From contig JACKDU010000002.1 in assembly GCA_020633335.1 (NCBI GenBank), forward strand, positions 248,001 through 312,000: DNA of 64,000 bases, in the 5' to 3' direction. Both the position numbers and the translations under genes were made by a program. This DNA comes from Myxococcales bacterium. Lineage in GTDB: Bacteria > Myxococcota_A > Polyangia > Nannocystales > Nannocystaceae. The notes under the pieces are model-generated. The model was not told where the DNA came from. It did no database searches and worked only from the letters and a program-made list of their open reading frames with translations. The first letter of the stretch is position 1. Each line of letters begins with the position of its first letter. This document shows, one piece after another, positions 33,914-43,900 of the stretch.

Positions 33914-34615
33914 CTAATTGCAGATGAGGTAGGGGACCTCGGCGACATAGGTCCCGCACTCCCAGCAGCAGTCGTCGCAGTCGTCGAGCCCGTCGATGCC
34001 GACGCCCCAGGTCCGATCGCCCGCGTCCCCGCCGAAGCAGATGAGCTCGCCCTCCGAGCACTCGATCGCCTCGATCACCTCGACGTCGAGGCCGCCGGTG
34101 TAGAACACCGTCTCGGCGCTCGGCCACACCCAGTCGCGGTCCTGAGCGTAGAGGCGCCACTCGATGTCGTAGCCGTCGGCGCAGGAGTCGATCACCGACC
34201 AGTCCATGACCACGGTCGGGCTGCAGATCTCGACCGCCTCGTCGGCGCCGTTGAAGCAGTCGACGTTGTCGTCGCAGAGCTGCGAGAGGGGGAGGCAGTC
34301 GCCGGTGCCGCAGACGGCGATCGACCCGACATCGCAGTAGCAGAGGCCGTCCGAGCAGTAAGCGTTGACGCCGCAGCCGCGCTCGCAGGCGCCGGCCTCG
34401 GGCGGCGGCGAGGTCGGCTGACAGCCCTGATCGGCCTCCGGGTTGCCGTCGTAGCCGGAATCGCAGACACACACGCCCTTCTTGCAGGAGGCGTGCTGGC
34501 CACAGATGTCCTCGCAGGAGCCCGACTCCCCGGGGTCGACATAGACCGCGCAGCCGAGCGCGAGGCCGGTGAAGGCGGCGAACGCGAGGGACGGGAGCGA
34601 GAGGGCGATCCGCAT
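33914..34615 (-). CDS. Cys-rich lipoprotein with EGF-like and LDL-receptor-A-like repeats
   Basis: This 233-residue protein has a lipobox (LALGC, C22). Two EGF-like modules follow (CGQHASCKKGVCVCDSGY; CGVNAYCSDGLCYCDVG), then an LDLa-like module CLPLSQLCDDNVDCFNGADE with the calcium-type DCxNGxDE end. The C-terminal 90 residues hold more Cys pairs (DDCDDCCWECG). Such eukaryote-like modules occur in myxobacterial surface proteins and suggest adhesion or protein binding outside the cell. It is divergent from bioA. Confidence 0.75.
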   Translation of the reverse strand: MRIALSLPSLAFAAFTGLALGCAVYVDPGESGSCEDICGQHASCKKGVCVCDSGYDGNPEADQGCQPTSPPPEAGACERGCGVNAYCSDGLCYCDVGSIAVCGTGDCLPLSQLCDDNVDCFNGADEAVEICSPTVVMDWSVIDSCADGYDIEWRLYAQDRDWVWPSAETVFYTGGLDVEVIEAIECSEGELICFGGDAGDRTWGVGIDGLDDCDDCCWECGTYVAEVPYLICN

Positions 34616-34746
34616 GGCCCCGGGAGTGTAGCGCGAGGCGGCGGGGTCGGGGTGACGGAGCGCACGACCTTCGCGGGCGCGGAGCGGCGCGTTCGCCGGC
34701 TCGCCGGCCCGGGCGCCGCGCGCCCCGCCCTGATAGCCTGCCGCCG

Positions 34747-36090
34747 ATGGCTGAGGCTGAGGCTGACCTCGTCGCCCGCGACCGCGACATCATCTGGCAC
34801 CCGGCGACCCACTTCGACGATCTCGGGCGCCTGCCGCCGATCGCGATCGCCCGGGCCGCCGGCTGCTGGCTCCACGACGTCGAGGGGCGGCCGATCCTCG
34901 ACGCGATCGCCTCCTGGTGGACGTCGATCCACGGCCACTGCTTCCCGCCGATCGTCGAGGCGATCACCGAGGCCGCCGCCCGCCTCGATCACGTGATGTT
35001 CGCCGGCTTCACCCACGCGGCCGCGGTCGAGCTCGCCGAGGCGCTCGTCGCCAGCGCGCCGCCGGGCTACGGCCGGGTCTTCTACGCCGACTGCGGCTCC
35101 GCGGCCGTCGAGATCGCGCTGAAGATCAGCTTCCAGTCGCGCCTCCTCGCCGGCGAGGGCGAGCGTCGGCGCTTCGCCACCCTCGCCAACAGCTACCACG
35201 GCGAGACCCTCGGGGCCCTCGCGCTCTGCGGCAGCGACACCTACCGCGAGACCTTCAGCCCGCTCCTGATGCCGGCGCTCCGCCTGCCGGCGCCCGACCT
35301 CGCCAACCACGGCCTCGCCGACGCCGGCCCTGACGCGGGCGCCGATCACCCCGAGACCGACCGGGCGATCGCCCTCCTCGAGGCCCACGCGGCCGAGCTC
35401 TCGGCGCTCGTCGTCGAGCCGATGGTCCAGTGCGCGGGCAAGATGCGGATGACCGGCGGCGGCTTCTACCGCCGGATCTGCGAGGCCGCGCAGGCCCTCG
35501 GGATCCACGTGATCGCCGACGAGATCGCCGTCGGCTTCGGCCGCACCGGGCGGCTCTTCGCCAGCGCGTGGGCTGGCGTCCGCCCCGACTTCCTCTGCCT
35601 GAGCAAGGGGCTCTCGGGCGGGGTCCTGCCGCTCGCCGCCGTCCTGATCCGCGAGGGCCTCGACGCGCTCTTCCGCGGGGGCCCCGAGCGCTCCTTCGCC
35701 CACAGCCACACCTTCACTGGCAACCCGATCGCCTGCGCGGCCGGCCTCGCCAGCCTCCGGGCGCTGACCGAGGGCGGCCTCCTGGCGCGCCTCCCGGGGC
35801 GCGCGGAGGCGCTCGCGGAGGCGGCGGCGCGGGTGCGCGGCGCCTGCCCGGCGATCGCCCGCCACCGCCAGATCGGGATGATCGTCGCCTTCGACGTCGA
35901 CGCCCCCGCGGGGCACCCCGCCCTCCCCCGCCTCGGCCTCGAGCTCCGACGCGCCGCCCTCACCCACGGGGTGCTGCTGCGGCCGCTCCATGACACCATC
36001 TACTGGATGCCGCCGCTCTCGATCGCCGACGACGAGCTCGACGCGCTCGCCACCCGGACGATCGCCAGCGTCCAGGAGGTGCTCGGGTGA
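34747..36090 (+). CDS. bioA: Adenosylmethionine-8-amino-7-oxononanoate aminotransferase
   Basis: This 447-residue PLP enzyme moves an amino group from SAM to 7-keto-8-aminopelargonate in biotin synthesis. Diagnostic parts are RDIIWHPATHFDD at the N-terminus, IASWWTSIHGHCFPPI, SYHGETLGALALCG, DEIAVGFGRTGRLFA and the PLP Lys in CLSKGLSGG (K287). The start is the ATG at 34747; no strong ribosome site is seen. The next gene overlaps its stop (GTGA). No other bio genes are in the window. Confidence 0.93.
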   Translation: MAEAEADLVARDRDIIWHPATHFDDLGRLPPIAIARAAGCWLHDVEGRPILDAIASWWTSIHGHCFPPIVEAITEAAARLDHVMFAGFTHAAAVELAEALVASAPPGYGRVFYADCGSAAVEIALKISFQSRLLAGEGERRRFATLANSYHGETLGALALCGSDTYRETFSPLLMPALRLPAPDLANHGLADAGPDAGADHPETDRAIALLEAHAAELSALVVEPMVQCAGKMRMTGGGFYRRICEAAQALGIHVIADEIAVGFGRTGRLFASAWAGVRPDFLCLSKGLSGGVLPLAAVLIREGLDALFRGGPERSFAHSHTFTGNPIACAAGLASLRALTEGGLLARLPGRAEALAEAAARVRGACPAIARHRQIGMIVAFDVDAPAGHPALPRLGLELRRAALTHGVLLRPLHDTIYWMPPLSIADDELDALATRTIASVQEVLG

Positions 36091-37301
36091 GGCGCGCCGT
36101 CCCCCTCGCGCTCCTCGCCGCGACCTGCGGCGGGGTCGCGCAGCCGGGCCTCGACATCGACTTCGGCGGGATCTGCTCGCTCCTCGAGGTCTCGATCGTC
36201 GCCCCCGATCTCCTCCCCGGCGTGACCGTCCACGCGCTCGCGGCCAGCGACGGCGAGAGCGCGGGGTGGGCCCTGGTCGACGACGGCGGGTCGACGCTCA
36301 AGCTCCAGCAGATCCCCGAGGGGCCGGCGCTGAGCACCGGCGTCGCGGTCGACATGGCCGACGCCTTCACGCTCCTGCCGGGACCGGTGGTCGGCGAGGT
36401 CTGGGTGACCTTCAGCGGCGCCAGCACCCTCGAGATCGCCCGCCTCGGCGCCGACGGCACCCTCGAGCAGGCCGATCTCGGCGACTTCCCGGCGCTCGAC
36501 GACGTCGAGGAGCGGCTCATCTTCATCGGCCGCGAGCCCTACATCCTCGCGTCGCCGCGGAGCGGCACCGATGACGCCTTCTCCTTCGTCCTCGGCGCCC
36601 TCACCCCGGAGCTGGCGATCGGGATGGTGTGGGACCTCTCGTTCTCGCCGGAGTGCTTCACCGACGGCTCCTCGCCCTGCCTGCCGGCGACCTACCCGCG
36701 CCTCCACGTCCTCGACCAGGCCGAGGCCGACGGCGTGTCGCCGGCGCTCCTCCTCCTCGAGTTCGAGCGCGCCTTCGAGGGGCTCCCGACCCAGACCACC
36801 GGCGTCGCCACCCTCCAGCTCGCCCGCGCCGCGAACGGGCTGCCGACCGCGGTCAAGCGGGAGTACGTCGATCTCCTCTGGGGCCACTCGACCAGCTCGT
36901 TGCGGATCGACCCCGGGCAGATCGCCCGCGACGAGGCCGGCTACTACGTGATCGCCGGCGTCGTCGCCGACGGGCCGACCCCCGAGGAGCTCGCGCCGGA
37001 TGATGTCCTTCAGGACAGGCTCCTCCGCCACGACATCCTCGACGCGACCTCGGCGATGATCGCCCGGCTGCCGAAGTACACCCACTCGCACCTCCTCCAG
37101 CTCACCAGCCAGGTCGCGCTCGGCCAGGCCTTCGACGGCAACTGGTTCGCCGCCCGCCTCATCGGCTACGCGATCGACTTCGACAACATCAGCGGCGCGT
37201 CGATCCGCCCGGGCGCGTCGTTCACCCCCGCCGGCCGCGGCCACGTCCTCTTCGAGACCGCGAGCGAGACCGCGCTCGGCCGGATCGGCTGCGCGGACTA
37301 G
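36087..37301 (+). CDS. Hypothetical exported protein (404 aa)
   Basis: It starts at a GTG overlapping the bioA stop. The N-terminus is a short signal (RRAVPLALLAATCGG) that may be lipidated at the Cys, though the lipobox is imperfect. The rest is a beta-rich chain with repeated hydrophobic strands and a few Cys (ECFTDGSSPCLP). No family is recognised. The coupling to bioA is probably structural and need not mean a biotin role. Confidence 0.65.
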   Translation: MRRAVPLALLAATCGGVAQPGLDIDFGGICSLLEVSIVAPDLLPGVTVHALAASDGESAGWALVDDGGSTLKLQQIPEGPALSTGVAVDMADAFTLLPGPVVGEVWVTFSGASTLEIARLGADGTLEQADLGDFPALDDVEERLIFIGREPYILASPRSGTDDAFSFVLGALTPELAIGMVWDLSFSPECFTDGSSPCLPATYPRLHVLDQAEADGVSPALLLLEFERAFEGLPTQTTGVATLQLARAANGLPTAVKREYVDLLWGHSTSSLRIDPGQIARDEAGYYVIAGVVADGPTPEELAPDDVLQDRLLRHDILDATSAMIARLPKYTHSHLLQLTSQVALGQAFDGNWFAARLIGYAIDFDNISGASIRPGASFTPAGRGHVLFETASETALGRIGCAD

Positions 37302-37350
37302 GGGCTCGACCCAGGCATTTCAGAGGCTGGCCAAGCGAGGCGGACCGCGC

Positions 37351-37372
37351 CGCCGCGCTTCGAAACGCGGCG
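37351..37372. terminator. 7-bp hairpin between convergent genes
   Basis: CGCCGCG/CGCGGCG with an 8-nt loop lies 50 bp after the stop at 37301 and 55 bp before the convergent stop at 37427. There is no U-run. Confidence 0.35.
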
Positions 37373-37426
37373 AGCGGGCGAGGGTCTCCCCGCGCCCGCC
37401 CGTCGGCTCGTCACGCTCGCCGCCGG

Positions 37427-38218
37427 CTACTTGCCGACCGCCGCGTCGGCGCCCTCCGGCTTGAAGAGCGAGTTCTTGGGGACCACCTGGGCACCGGCGC
37501 CGCCGACGTCCCAGGTCCACTTGAGGGCGATCTCCTCGCTGACGTTGAAGTAGCGGAGGCTGACCGCGTACTCACCCGGCTCCATGTACACCACCTCGCA
37601 GACCTCCTTGCTCTCGTGGACGCCGTCGTTGTCGACGACCAGGGTGTCCTCGATGAGGAGCTGGGAGCCGTCGCTGCTGGTCAGGCAGAGGTTGTACTCG
37701 GCGCCCTGGGTGATGTTGAGCGAGCCGGTGAGGTTGACCGCAAAGGTCTGACCGGGGGCGCCGGCGAAGCGGCCCATGATCTCGAGGTTCTCGACGATCG
37801 ACGCCGAGGCCGCGTCGCCGAGCGAGGCGAAGTCGGGGAGCGCGTCGGTGCCCGCGTCGATCCCGTAGAACTGGGCGAGGAGGCCGTGCGGCGTGGTCCG
37901 GCCGGTCCGCTTGGGCTTGGTCTTGGGCTCGGCGGCCGGCTCGTCCGGACGCGGCGGCTTGGTCGCGGCGAGCTTCTTCACGGCCTTCGCCGGGGTGTCG
38001 GCGCCGCTGGTGCCCATCTGATCCTTCGGCTTGCGCTTGCTCCCGCCCCCTTCGGCGGCGCCCGCGTCGGCGTCGCCGCCGTCCGCACCGTCGCTGCCGA
38101 CGTCATACTGCACCTGCCCCGCGTCCTCGGGGTTCTGCACATTCGACTGGGAGTTGGAGCTGGCACAACCAAACGCGAGGGCGACGGTGGCGAGAAGGGG
38201 GAGAGAGATGCGGCGCAT
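37427..38218 (-). CDS. PA14-domain lipoprotein
   Basis: The ATG at 38218 has GAGG eight bases upstream and gives 263 residues with a lipobox (LAFGC). A disordered Asp/Gly/Lys/Pro linker reaches about residue 110. A PA14 module follows: GLLAQFYGIDAG, then NLCLTSSDGSQLLIEDTLVV and DNDGVHESKE, ending in IALKWTWDVGG. PA14 domains bind carbohydrates or act in toxins and adhesins. The gene stands alone between convergent and divergent neighbours. Confidence 0.8.
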   Translation of the reverse strand: MRRISLPLLATVALAFGCASSNSQSNVQNPEDAGQVQYDVGSDGADGGDADAGAAEGGGSKRKPKDQMGTSGADTPAKAVKKLAATKPPRPDEPAAEPKTKPKRTGRTTPHGLLAQFYGIDAGTDALPDFASLGDAASASIVENLEIMGRFAGAPGQTFAVNLTGSLNITQGAEYNLCLTSSDGSQLLIEDTLVVDNDGVHESKEVCEVVYMEPGEYAVSLRYFNVSEEIALKWTWDVGGAGAQVVPKNSLFKPEGADAAVGK

Positions 38219-38500
38219 GGGGCTTTCCTCGGGGGTGCAGGTTAACGTGGGCCCTGAGACGGCCGCAACGCCAGGGAGATTCAGCCCGCGCGACGCGCTC
38301 GCCGCGCGCTCGGTAAATCCCGTGAAAAGACGTGATCTGGGCCGCAATTACCGCCCCTCTGGCCCCAGGAGCCCGCGCGGCATCGACCCTCGGGCGCCCT
38401 CGCGACGATGGATCCCCGGGCCGAGGTCGAGTATCCAGGCCCTGAGGATGCGGCGATCCCCCGACACGACCGGCGGCCGGGCCCTCCCGAGGGGGCGCCG

Positions 38501-40135
38501 ATGACCCAGGTCCTCGCCTTCATCCTCCTGATCGGCCCGCTGATCTTCATCCACGAGCTCGGTCACCTCCTCGCGGCCAAGCTCGTCAACGTCAAGGTCC
38601 TCCGCTTCTCCCTCGGCTTCGGCCGGCCCCTCGCGCGGATCAGGATCGGCGAGACCGAGTACTGCATCGCGCCGATCCCCCTCGGCGGCTACGTCCGCCT
38701 CCTCGGCCAGGGGCCCGACGAGGACGTGTCGCCCCAGGAGGAGGATCGGGCGCTCCGCAGCCGGCCGCTCTGGGCCCGCTTCTTCGTCCTCGGCGCCGGC
38801 CCGGTCTTCAACCTCGCGCTCCCGCTGATCCTCTATTTCGCCTTCTTCCTCTCACACACCGTGGTCGGCCCGCCGGTGATCGGCACGGTCCTCGACGACT
38901 CAGCCGCGGCCGCGGCCGAGCTCCGCGCCGGCGATCGCGTGGTCGAGATCGAGGGCGAGGACGTGCACTCGTGGCACGACATGCAGACCCACGTCCGGGC
39001 GGCGCCCGAGCGCGAGCTCCGGCTGCAGATCGAGCGCGACGGCGTCCGCTTCGACCGCTTCGTCACCCCCCGGCGGACGACCGCGAAGGACGTCCTCGGC
39101 GAGTCGATCCCGCGCGGCCTCCTCGGGGTCTACCCCTGGGTCTACGCCCCGCAGATCGGCATCGTCGACCCGGCCTCGCCGGCCTTCGAAGAGGGGCTGC
39201 GGACCGGCGACATCATCACCTCGATCAACGGCGAGCCGATCCACACGGTCGAGCAGCTCGAGCGCGAGCTCGCCAAGACCCGCGACACCTCGCTGCGCCT
39301 GACCTACCTCCGCGCCCGGCCGGCGCGCTCCGAGCTCGGCACCTTCCTCTGGTTCGAGTCGGCCCACGCCCGCCTCCTGCCGCGGGCCGAGACCCGCTTC
39401 GCCACCGGCCTGCAGCCGGTCAACACCTTCGTCCGCGCGGTCGAGCCCGACTCGCCGGCGGCCCGCGCCGGCCTCCGCCCCGGCGATCAGATCCTGATGG
39501 TCGGCGACCGGCCGATCACCCGCTGGGAGACCCTGGCGATCCTCCTCGACCGCCAGGGCGACGCGCCGGTGAGCCTCAGCGTCCGCTCCCTCGGCGAGGC
39601 CCCGCGGAGCGTCGAGATCCGCCAGGAGACCCGGACCTGGCGCGACATCTACCGCCAAGAGCACTCCTACCTCTGGTTCGGCGCCAACCCCTACGCGAGC
39701 CGGCACCTCCCGCCGCCCGAGCCGATCCGCGGCCGCTTCACCTACGCCGCCCGCTCGGCGATCGACGAGACCCTCTCGATGCTGCAGATGATGTGGACCA
39801 GCCTGCGGCAGCTCGTCACCCTCCAGCGCGGTGTCGACGAGCTCTCGTCGGTGGTCGGGATCTTCAACGTCGCCGGGACCGCGGCCGAGCAGGGCCCGGG
39901 CGAGTTCCTCCTGCTGATGGCGCTGATCAGCATGAACCTCGGCTTCGTCAACCTCCTGCCGATCCCGATCCTCGACGGCGGCCACCTCATGTTCTTCACC
40001 CTCGAGGCGATCCGCCGGCGACCGCTCGGCCAGCGCGCCCGCGAGGTCGCGTCGGCGATCGGCCTCATCATCATCCTCGCGCTCCTCCTCATCGCCCTCC
40101 GCAACGATGTCATCCGCTTCTGGCTCACCCCCTGA
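38501..40135 (+). CDS. rseP: Site-2 metalloprotease of the RseP family with three PDZ domains
   Basis: The ATG at 38501 has GAGGGGG upstream and gives 544 residues, about 90 more than typical RseP. The zinc site is HELGH in FIHELGHLLAAK, and the second metal motif is LDGGH in NLLPIPILDGGHL, both inside TM helices. Three PDZ-like modules are visible between them: GTVLDDSAAAAAELRAGDRV, IVDPASPAFEEGLRTGDIIT and VEPDSPAARAGLRPGDQILM. It cleaves membrane anti-sigma factors or signal peptide remnants within the bilayer. tsaB overlaps its end by 29 bp. Confidence 0.9.
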   Translation: MTQVLAFILLIGPLIFIHELGHLLAAKLVNVKVLRFSLGFGRPLARIRIGETEYCIAPIPLGGYVRLLGQGPDEDVSPQEEDRALRSRPLWARFFVLGAGPVFNLALPLILYFAFFLSHTVVGPPVIGTVLDDSAAAAAELRAGDRVVEIEGEDVHSWHDMQTHVRAAPERELRLQIERDGVRFDRFVTPRRTTAKDVLGESIPRGLLGVYPWVYAPQIGIVDPASPAFEEGLRTGDIITSINGEPIHTVEQLERELAKTRDTSLRLTYLRARPARSELGTFLWFESAHARLLPRAETRFATGLQPVNTFVRAVEPDSPAARAGLRPGDQILMVGDRPITRWETLAILLDRQGDAPVSLSVRSLGEAPRSVEIRQETRTWRDIYRQEHSYLWFGANPYASRHLPPPEPIRGRFTYAARSAIDETLSMLQMMWTSLRQLVTLQRGVDELSSVVGIFNVAGTAAEQGPGEFLLLMALISMNLGFVNLLPIPILDGGHLMFFTLEAIRRRPLGQRAREVASAIGLIIILALLLIALRNDVIRFWLTP

Positions 40136-40901
40136 GCGCCCGGCCGGCGCCGCCTTCTTCCTCGCGCTCGACGCCTCCTCGCCCCGGAGCGCGCTCGCGC
40201 TCGGCCGCGTCGATCGCCGCAGCGGCGCCGACGAGCTCTGCGTGAGCTTCGAGGAGATCGACGGCGCCAACCAGACCTCGACCTGGCTGATCGACAAGAT
40301 CACCGAGATGACCGAAGAGGCAGGTGTGAAGATCGCCGACCTCGCGGGGATCGCCTGCGGCCGCGGGCCCGGGACCTTCACCGGCACGCGGATCGCGGTC
40401 GCCACCGCCCAGGGGCTCGCGCTCGGGGCCGGCGCGCCGATCTTCCCGATCAGCACCCTGGCCGCGCTCGCCGGCGAGGGCGCGGCCGGCGAGCGGATCC
40501 TCGCGCTCCTCGACGCCCGCCGCGGCGAGGTCTACGCCGCCCCCTTCGCCCTCCGGGCCGGCGACCCGGGCGAGCCGACGCTGGTCCTCACCCGCGAGGG
40601 TGACGACCAGGCCGCCCCCCTCGCCGCCCTCCTCGACCAGCTGGAGCACGCCCCCGACGCGCTCCTCGGCCCCGGCGCCGCCGCCTACCTGGACGCGATC
40701 CCCGAGGCGCTCCGCGGCCGCGCCCGGCCGACGCCCGGGGTCAGCGCCCGCGGCCTCTGGCGGGCCACCGTCGCGGCGATCGTCGGCGGCGAGGCGATCC
40801 ACCCGCGGGCCCTCGACGCCCGCTACCTCCGCGGCAGCTACGCCGAGCTCGGGCTCAACACCCCGAAGCGGCCGATGATCCGCTCACCCTTCGTCGACTG
40901 A
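40107..40901 (+). CDS. tsaB: tRNA threonylcarbamoyladenosine synthesis protein TsaB
   Basis: This 264-residue protein partners TsaD in making t6A37 in tRNA. It shows FLALDASS at the start and the ASKHA-family loop CGRGPGTFTGTRIAVATAQG. ILALLDARRGEVYAAPF is the usual central strand-loop. Its first 29 bases overlap rseP in another frame, and its 3' end overlaps the convergent lipoprotein gene by 18 bp. Confidence 0.9.
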   Translation: MSSASGSPPERPAGAAFFLALDASSPRSALALGRVDRRSGADELCVSFEEIDGANQTSTWLIDKITEMTEEAGVKIADLAGIACGRGPGTFTGTRIAVATAQGLALGAGAPIFPISTLAALAGEGAAGERILALLDARRGEVYAAPFALRAGDPGEPTLVLTREGDDQAAPLAALLDQLEHAPDALLGPGAAAYLDAIPEALRGRARPTPGVSARGLWRATVAAIVGGEAIHPRALDARYLRGSYAELGLNTPKRPMIRSPFVD

Positions 40902-43900
40902 GGGGGCGCTCGCGGCCGCCAGCGGCCCCTCGATCACCCCGAGATCGAGGTTGGCGCCGTCGCGCGAGACCACGAAGGGGAGCTCGCGGAACGAGAGGCC
41001 GCCGCGGCCGTCGTGCTCGATGATCTCGACCTTGCCCATCCCGTAGCCGAGGAGCGGGTCGAGGGTGTCGTAGTCGATCTGCAGGCTGTAGGGGAAGCCG
41101 CCGGCGGCGCCGTCGATCACGAAGGCCTCGATCCCGAGCCCGGCCGTGACGTCGGCGTAGAGGCGACCGCCCGACTCGAGCGAGCGCTGGCGGTAGAAGG
41201 CGTGGCGGCCGTCGCCGTCGCGGACGTGGAGATCGACGTCGGAGATCGCCGTGTCCCAGGTCAGGACGAAGCGGAGCGAGGGCTCCTCGGCGAGGGCGAT
41301 CCCGTTGACCGAGAGGGCCTCGAGGACATACGCGCGATCGTCGGGGCGGGCGGCGATCCAGGCAGCCGCGGCCAGGCCGATGTCCTCGTAGAGCACCCGC
41401 GCCATCGCCTGCGAGCGGGCGTCGGCCCGGGCCCAGGCGAAGCCCGAGAGGAGGATGTCGAAGGCCTCGCGGTAGTAGCTGAGATCGCCGCTGAGGAGCG
41501 CGTGCCGGAGGAGCGCGTAGCCGTAGAGGCGGTGGCTCGAGGGATCGCTCGGCTGCTTGCGGAGCGCGCGGGCGTAGGAGTCGATCACCAGCCAGCGGGT
41601 GACGTCGCCGAGGCGCTCGAGGCGGGCGGCGGCGAGGCGGCGCATCTCCGGGCGGGTCGGGAAGAGATCGGCGATCGAGCCGTAGGCGCGGGCCGCCTCG
41701 TCGATCCGGCCGTTGGCCTCGAGCGCCTCGCCCAAGGCGATGAGCGCGAGGACGCTGGCGGGTTCGTCGTCACGCCAGCGGCGCGCGAGGCTGCCGGCGC
41801 TCGGCCGATCGCCGAGGCGGAGGCTGTCCATCACCGCGAGGAGGAGGCCGTCGTAGGCGTCCTTGGGCCGCCGCCGCGGGCCGACGTGGGGCTTCTCCGG
41901 GATCTCCTCGTCGGCCGCCGGCCAGCGGCCATCGGCGACCAGCGCCGCGTTCGCCCCCGGCCGCGAGGTCGCCGGCGCGCCGACCGGGAGCGGCCGCGAG
42001 GCGCCCGGCGGCGCCGTCGGCCGCGAGCGCCCGGCCCCCTGCGAGACCTGCGAGAGGTCGCTGCGGTGGATGTCCGGAAGGACAGGCTCGGCGACGAGGA
42101 CGTGGGCGCTCGGAGAGGCCGAGCCGCCGGGGATCGCCAGGTCGCCGCGCTCGCGGACCTCGACCCCCTCGCTGCCGAAGGCGAGGAGCGGCGCGAGCCG
42201 GCCGGCGTCGAGGCCGAAGCGCGGGCGCTCGTCGGCCCGCCCCGGCATGATCAGCGCGGTCGCGTCGTTGAGGATCCGGTGGCGGAGCGAGGCGTCGATG
42301 ATCCGCCGGCGCCAGGCCTCGCAGGTGTCGCCCTCGCAGGCGCGCGCCTGGGCCTCCATCCACCGGACATGGCCCGCGCGCCAGGCGTTCTCGAGGATCG
42401 ACGGCGCCGTCGCGGCCACCGTGGTCACCGCCTGGCGCCCACGGAGCGAGCCGCCGACGACGACCTCGACGTCATCCTCCTCGGGCGCGAGGTCGGCGTA
42501 GACCAGCACCGTGTCGTCCGCCTGGAGGCCGTCGAGGCGCTCGGGGTAGACCCACTGGCTCCCGGTCACCTTGACCTCGACCCCCGAGACGACCTCGTGG
42601 ACCAGCTTGCGGAGGGCGATCTCCGGGGCGGCGTCGGCCCGGATCACGAGGCCGTCGCGCGGCAGGCCCGAGCGGCTGATCGCCGCGAGGAGCTCGCCGC
42701 GGCCGTGGCCGAGGGCGACCGCGTCGACCCGCTTGACGCCGACCTCGGCGAGGCGCGCGACCTCCCCCTGGAGCGCCTCGACGTGGCCCGCGCCCGCCGT
42801 GACGACCCCGTCGGTGAAGATGATCATCCGCTCGTAGCGACGCGACGGCTGCGAGCCCGCGAAGCGGAGCGCGCCGACGAGATCAGAGGCGCCGAGCGCC
42901 CCGCGGCCGCGGATCGCCGCGAGGTGGCGCTCGCCGAAGGCGGAGATCCGGCCCTCGAAGACGGTCTCGACCCCCTGATCAAAGCAGAGGACGCGGAGCG
43001 GGATGTCGTCGGCGGTCCAGCGCCGGATCTCGTCGACGAGCTCGGCGAGGCGATCGATCTGGGCGCCGAAGCCGAGCGCCTGCGAGGCGCTGGTGTCGAA
43101 GAGGATCGTCAGGCTGCCGATCGGCTCGGCGTGATCGTGGGGCACCGGCGAGATCCGAGCGACCACGCGGTTGTCGAGGCGGAGGCCGCCGACCCGCTGC
43201 CCGGGCGAGTGGATCACGATGTCCTGCTCGACCGTCCCGCGACCACGGAAGGCGTAGAGCGTGCGCCCGTCGGCGAGCTTGTTGGCCTCGCCCGGGCCCC
43301 GCCCGTGGAGCTCGGCGCCGGTGACCCGGACGTCGATCGCGTCGAGGCGCGGGAGCCCGGCGAGGGCGACGCGGTAGGGCTGCTCGCGCCCGCGGATCTC
43401 CTCGACGTAGCCCACCAGCACCCGGAGCTCGCCGTGGGGGATCCGCGGGAGGCGGACGAGGAGGCGGTCACCGCCGCCGCCGTCGGCGATCAGCGCCGGC
43501 TCGCGGACGTCGCGGAGGAGGCTGTCAAACGCCGCCTTGCGCGGGACGACCTCGGCCTCCCGCCACGCGCCCCCCTCGAGGACCGCGAAGCGGACCAGGC
43601 GGGCGTCGGCCGGCAGGGCGATCGAGAGGCGACCGTCGAGCGAGCGCCCCTCGGGGTTCTCGAAGGTCATCTCGACCTCGGTCGCGCCGAAGAAGGCGTC
43701 GAGCTGACCGCGGTAGGCGACCTCGCGGAGGCGCAGCGGCGTGCCGTCCTCGCCGCGGAGCGTGATCGGCGACTCGCCGCGGACGAGCGCGGGCTCGGCG
43801 ACCAGATCACCGCCCGGGGTCGTGTCCGCGGGCGCCTCGATCCCGCCTGTGCATGCGGTCAGGCCGAGGAGCGACGCGAGCGCGGCGAGGCGGACGCGCC

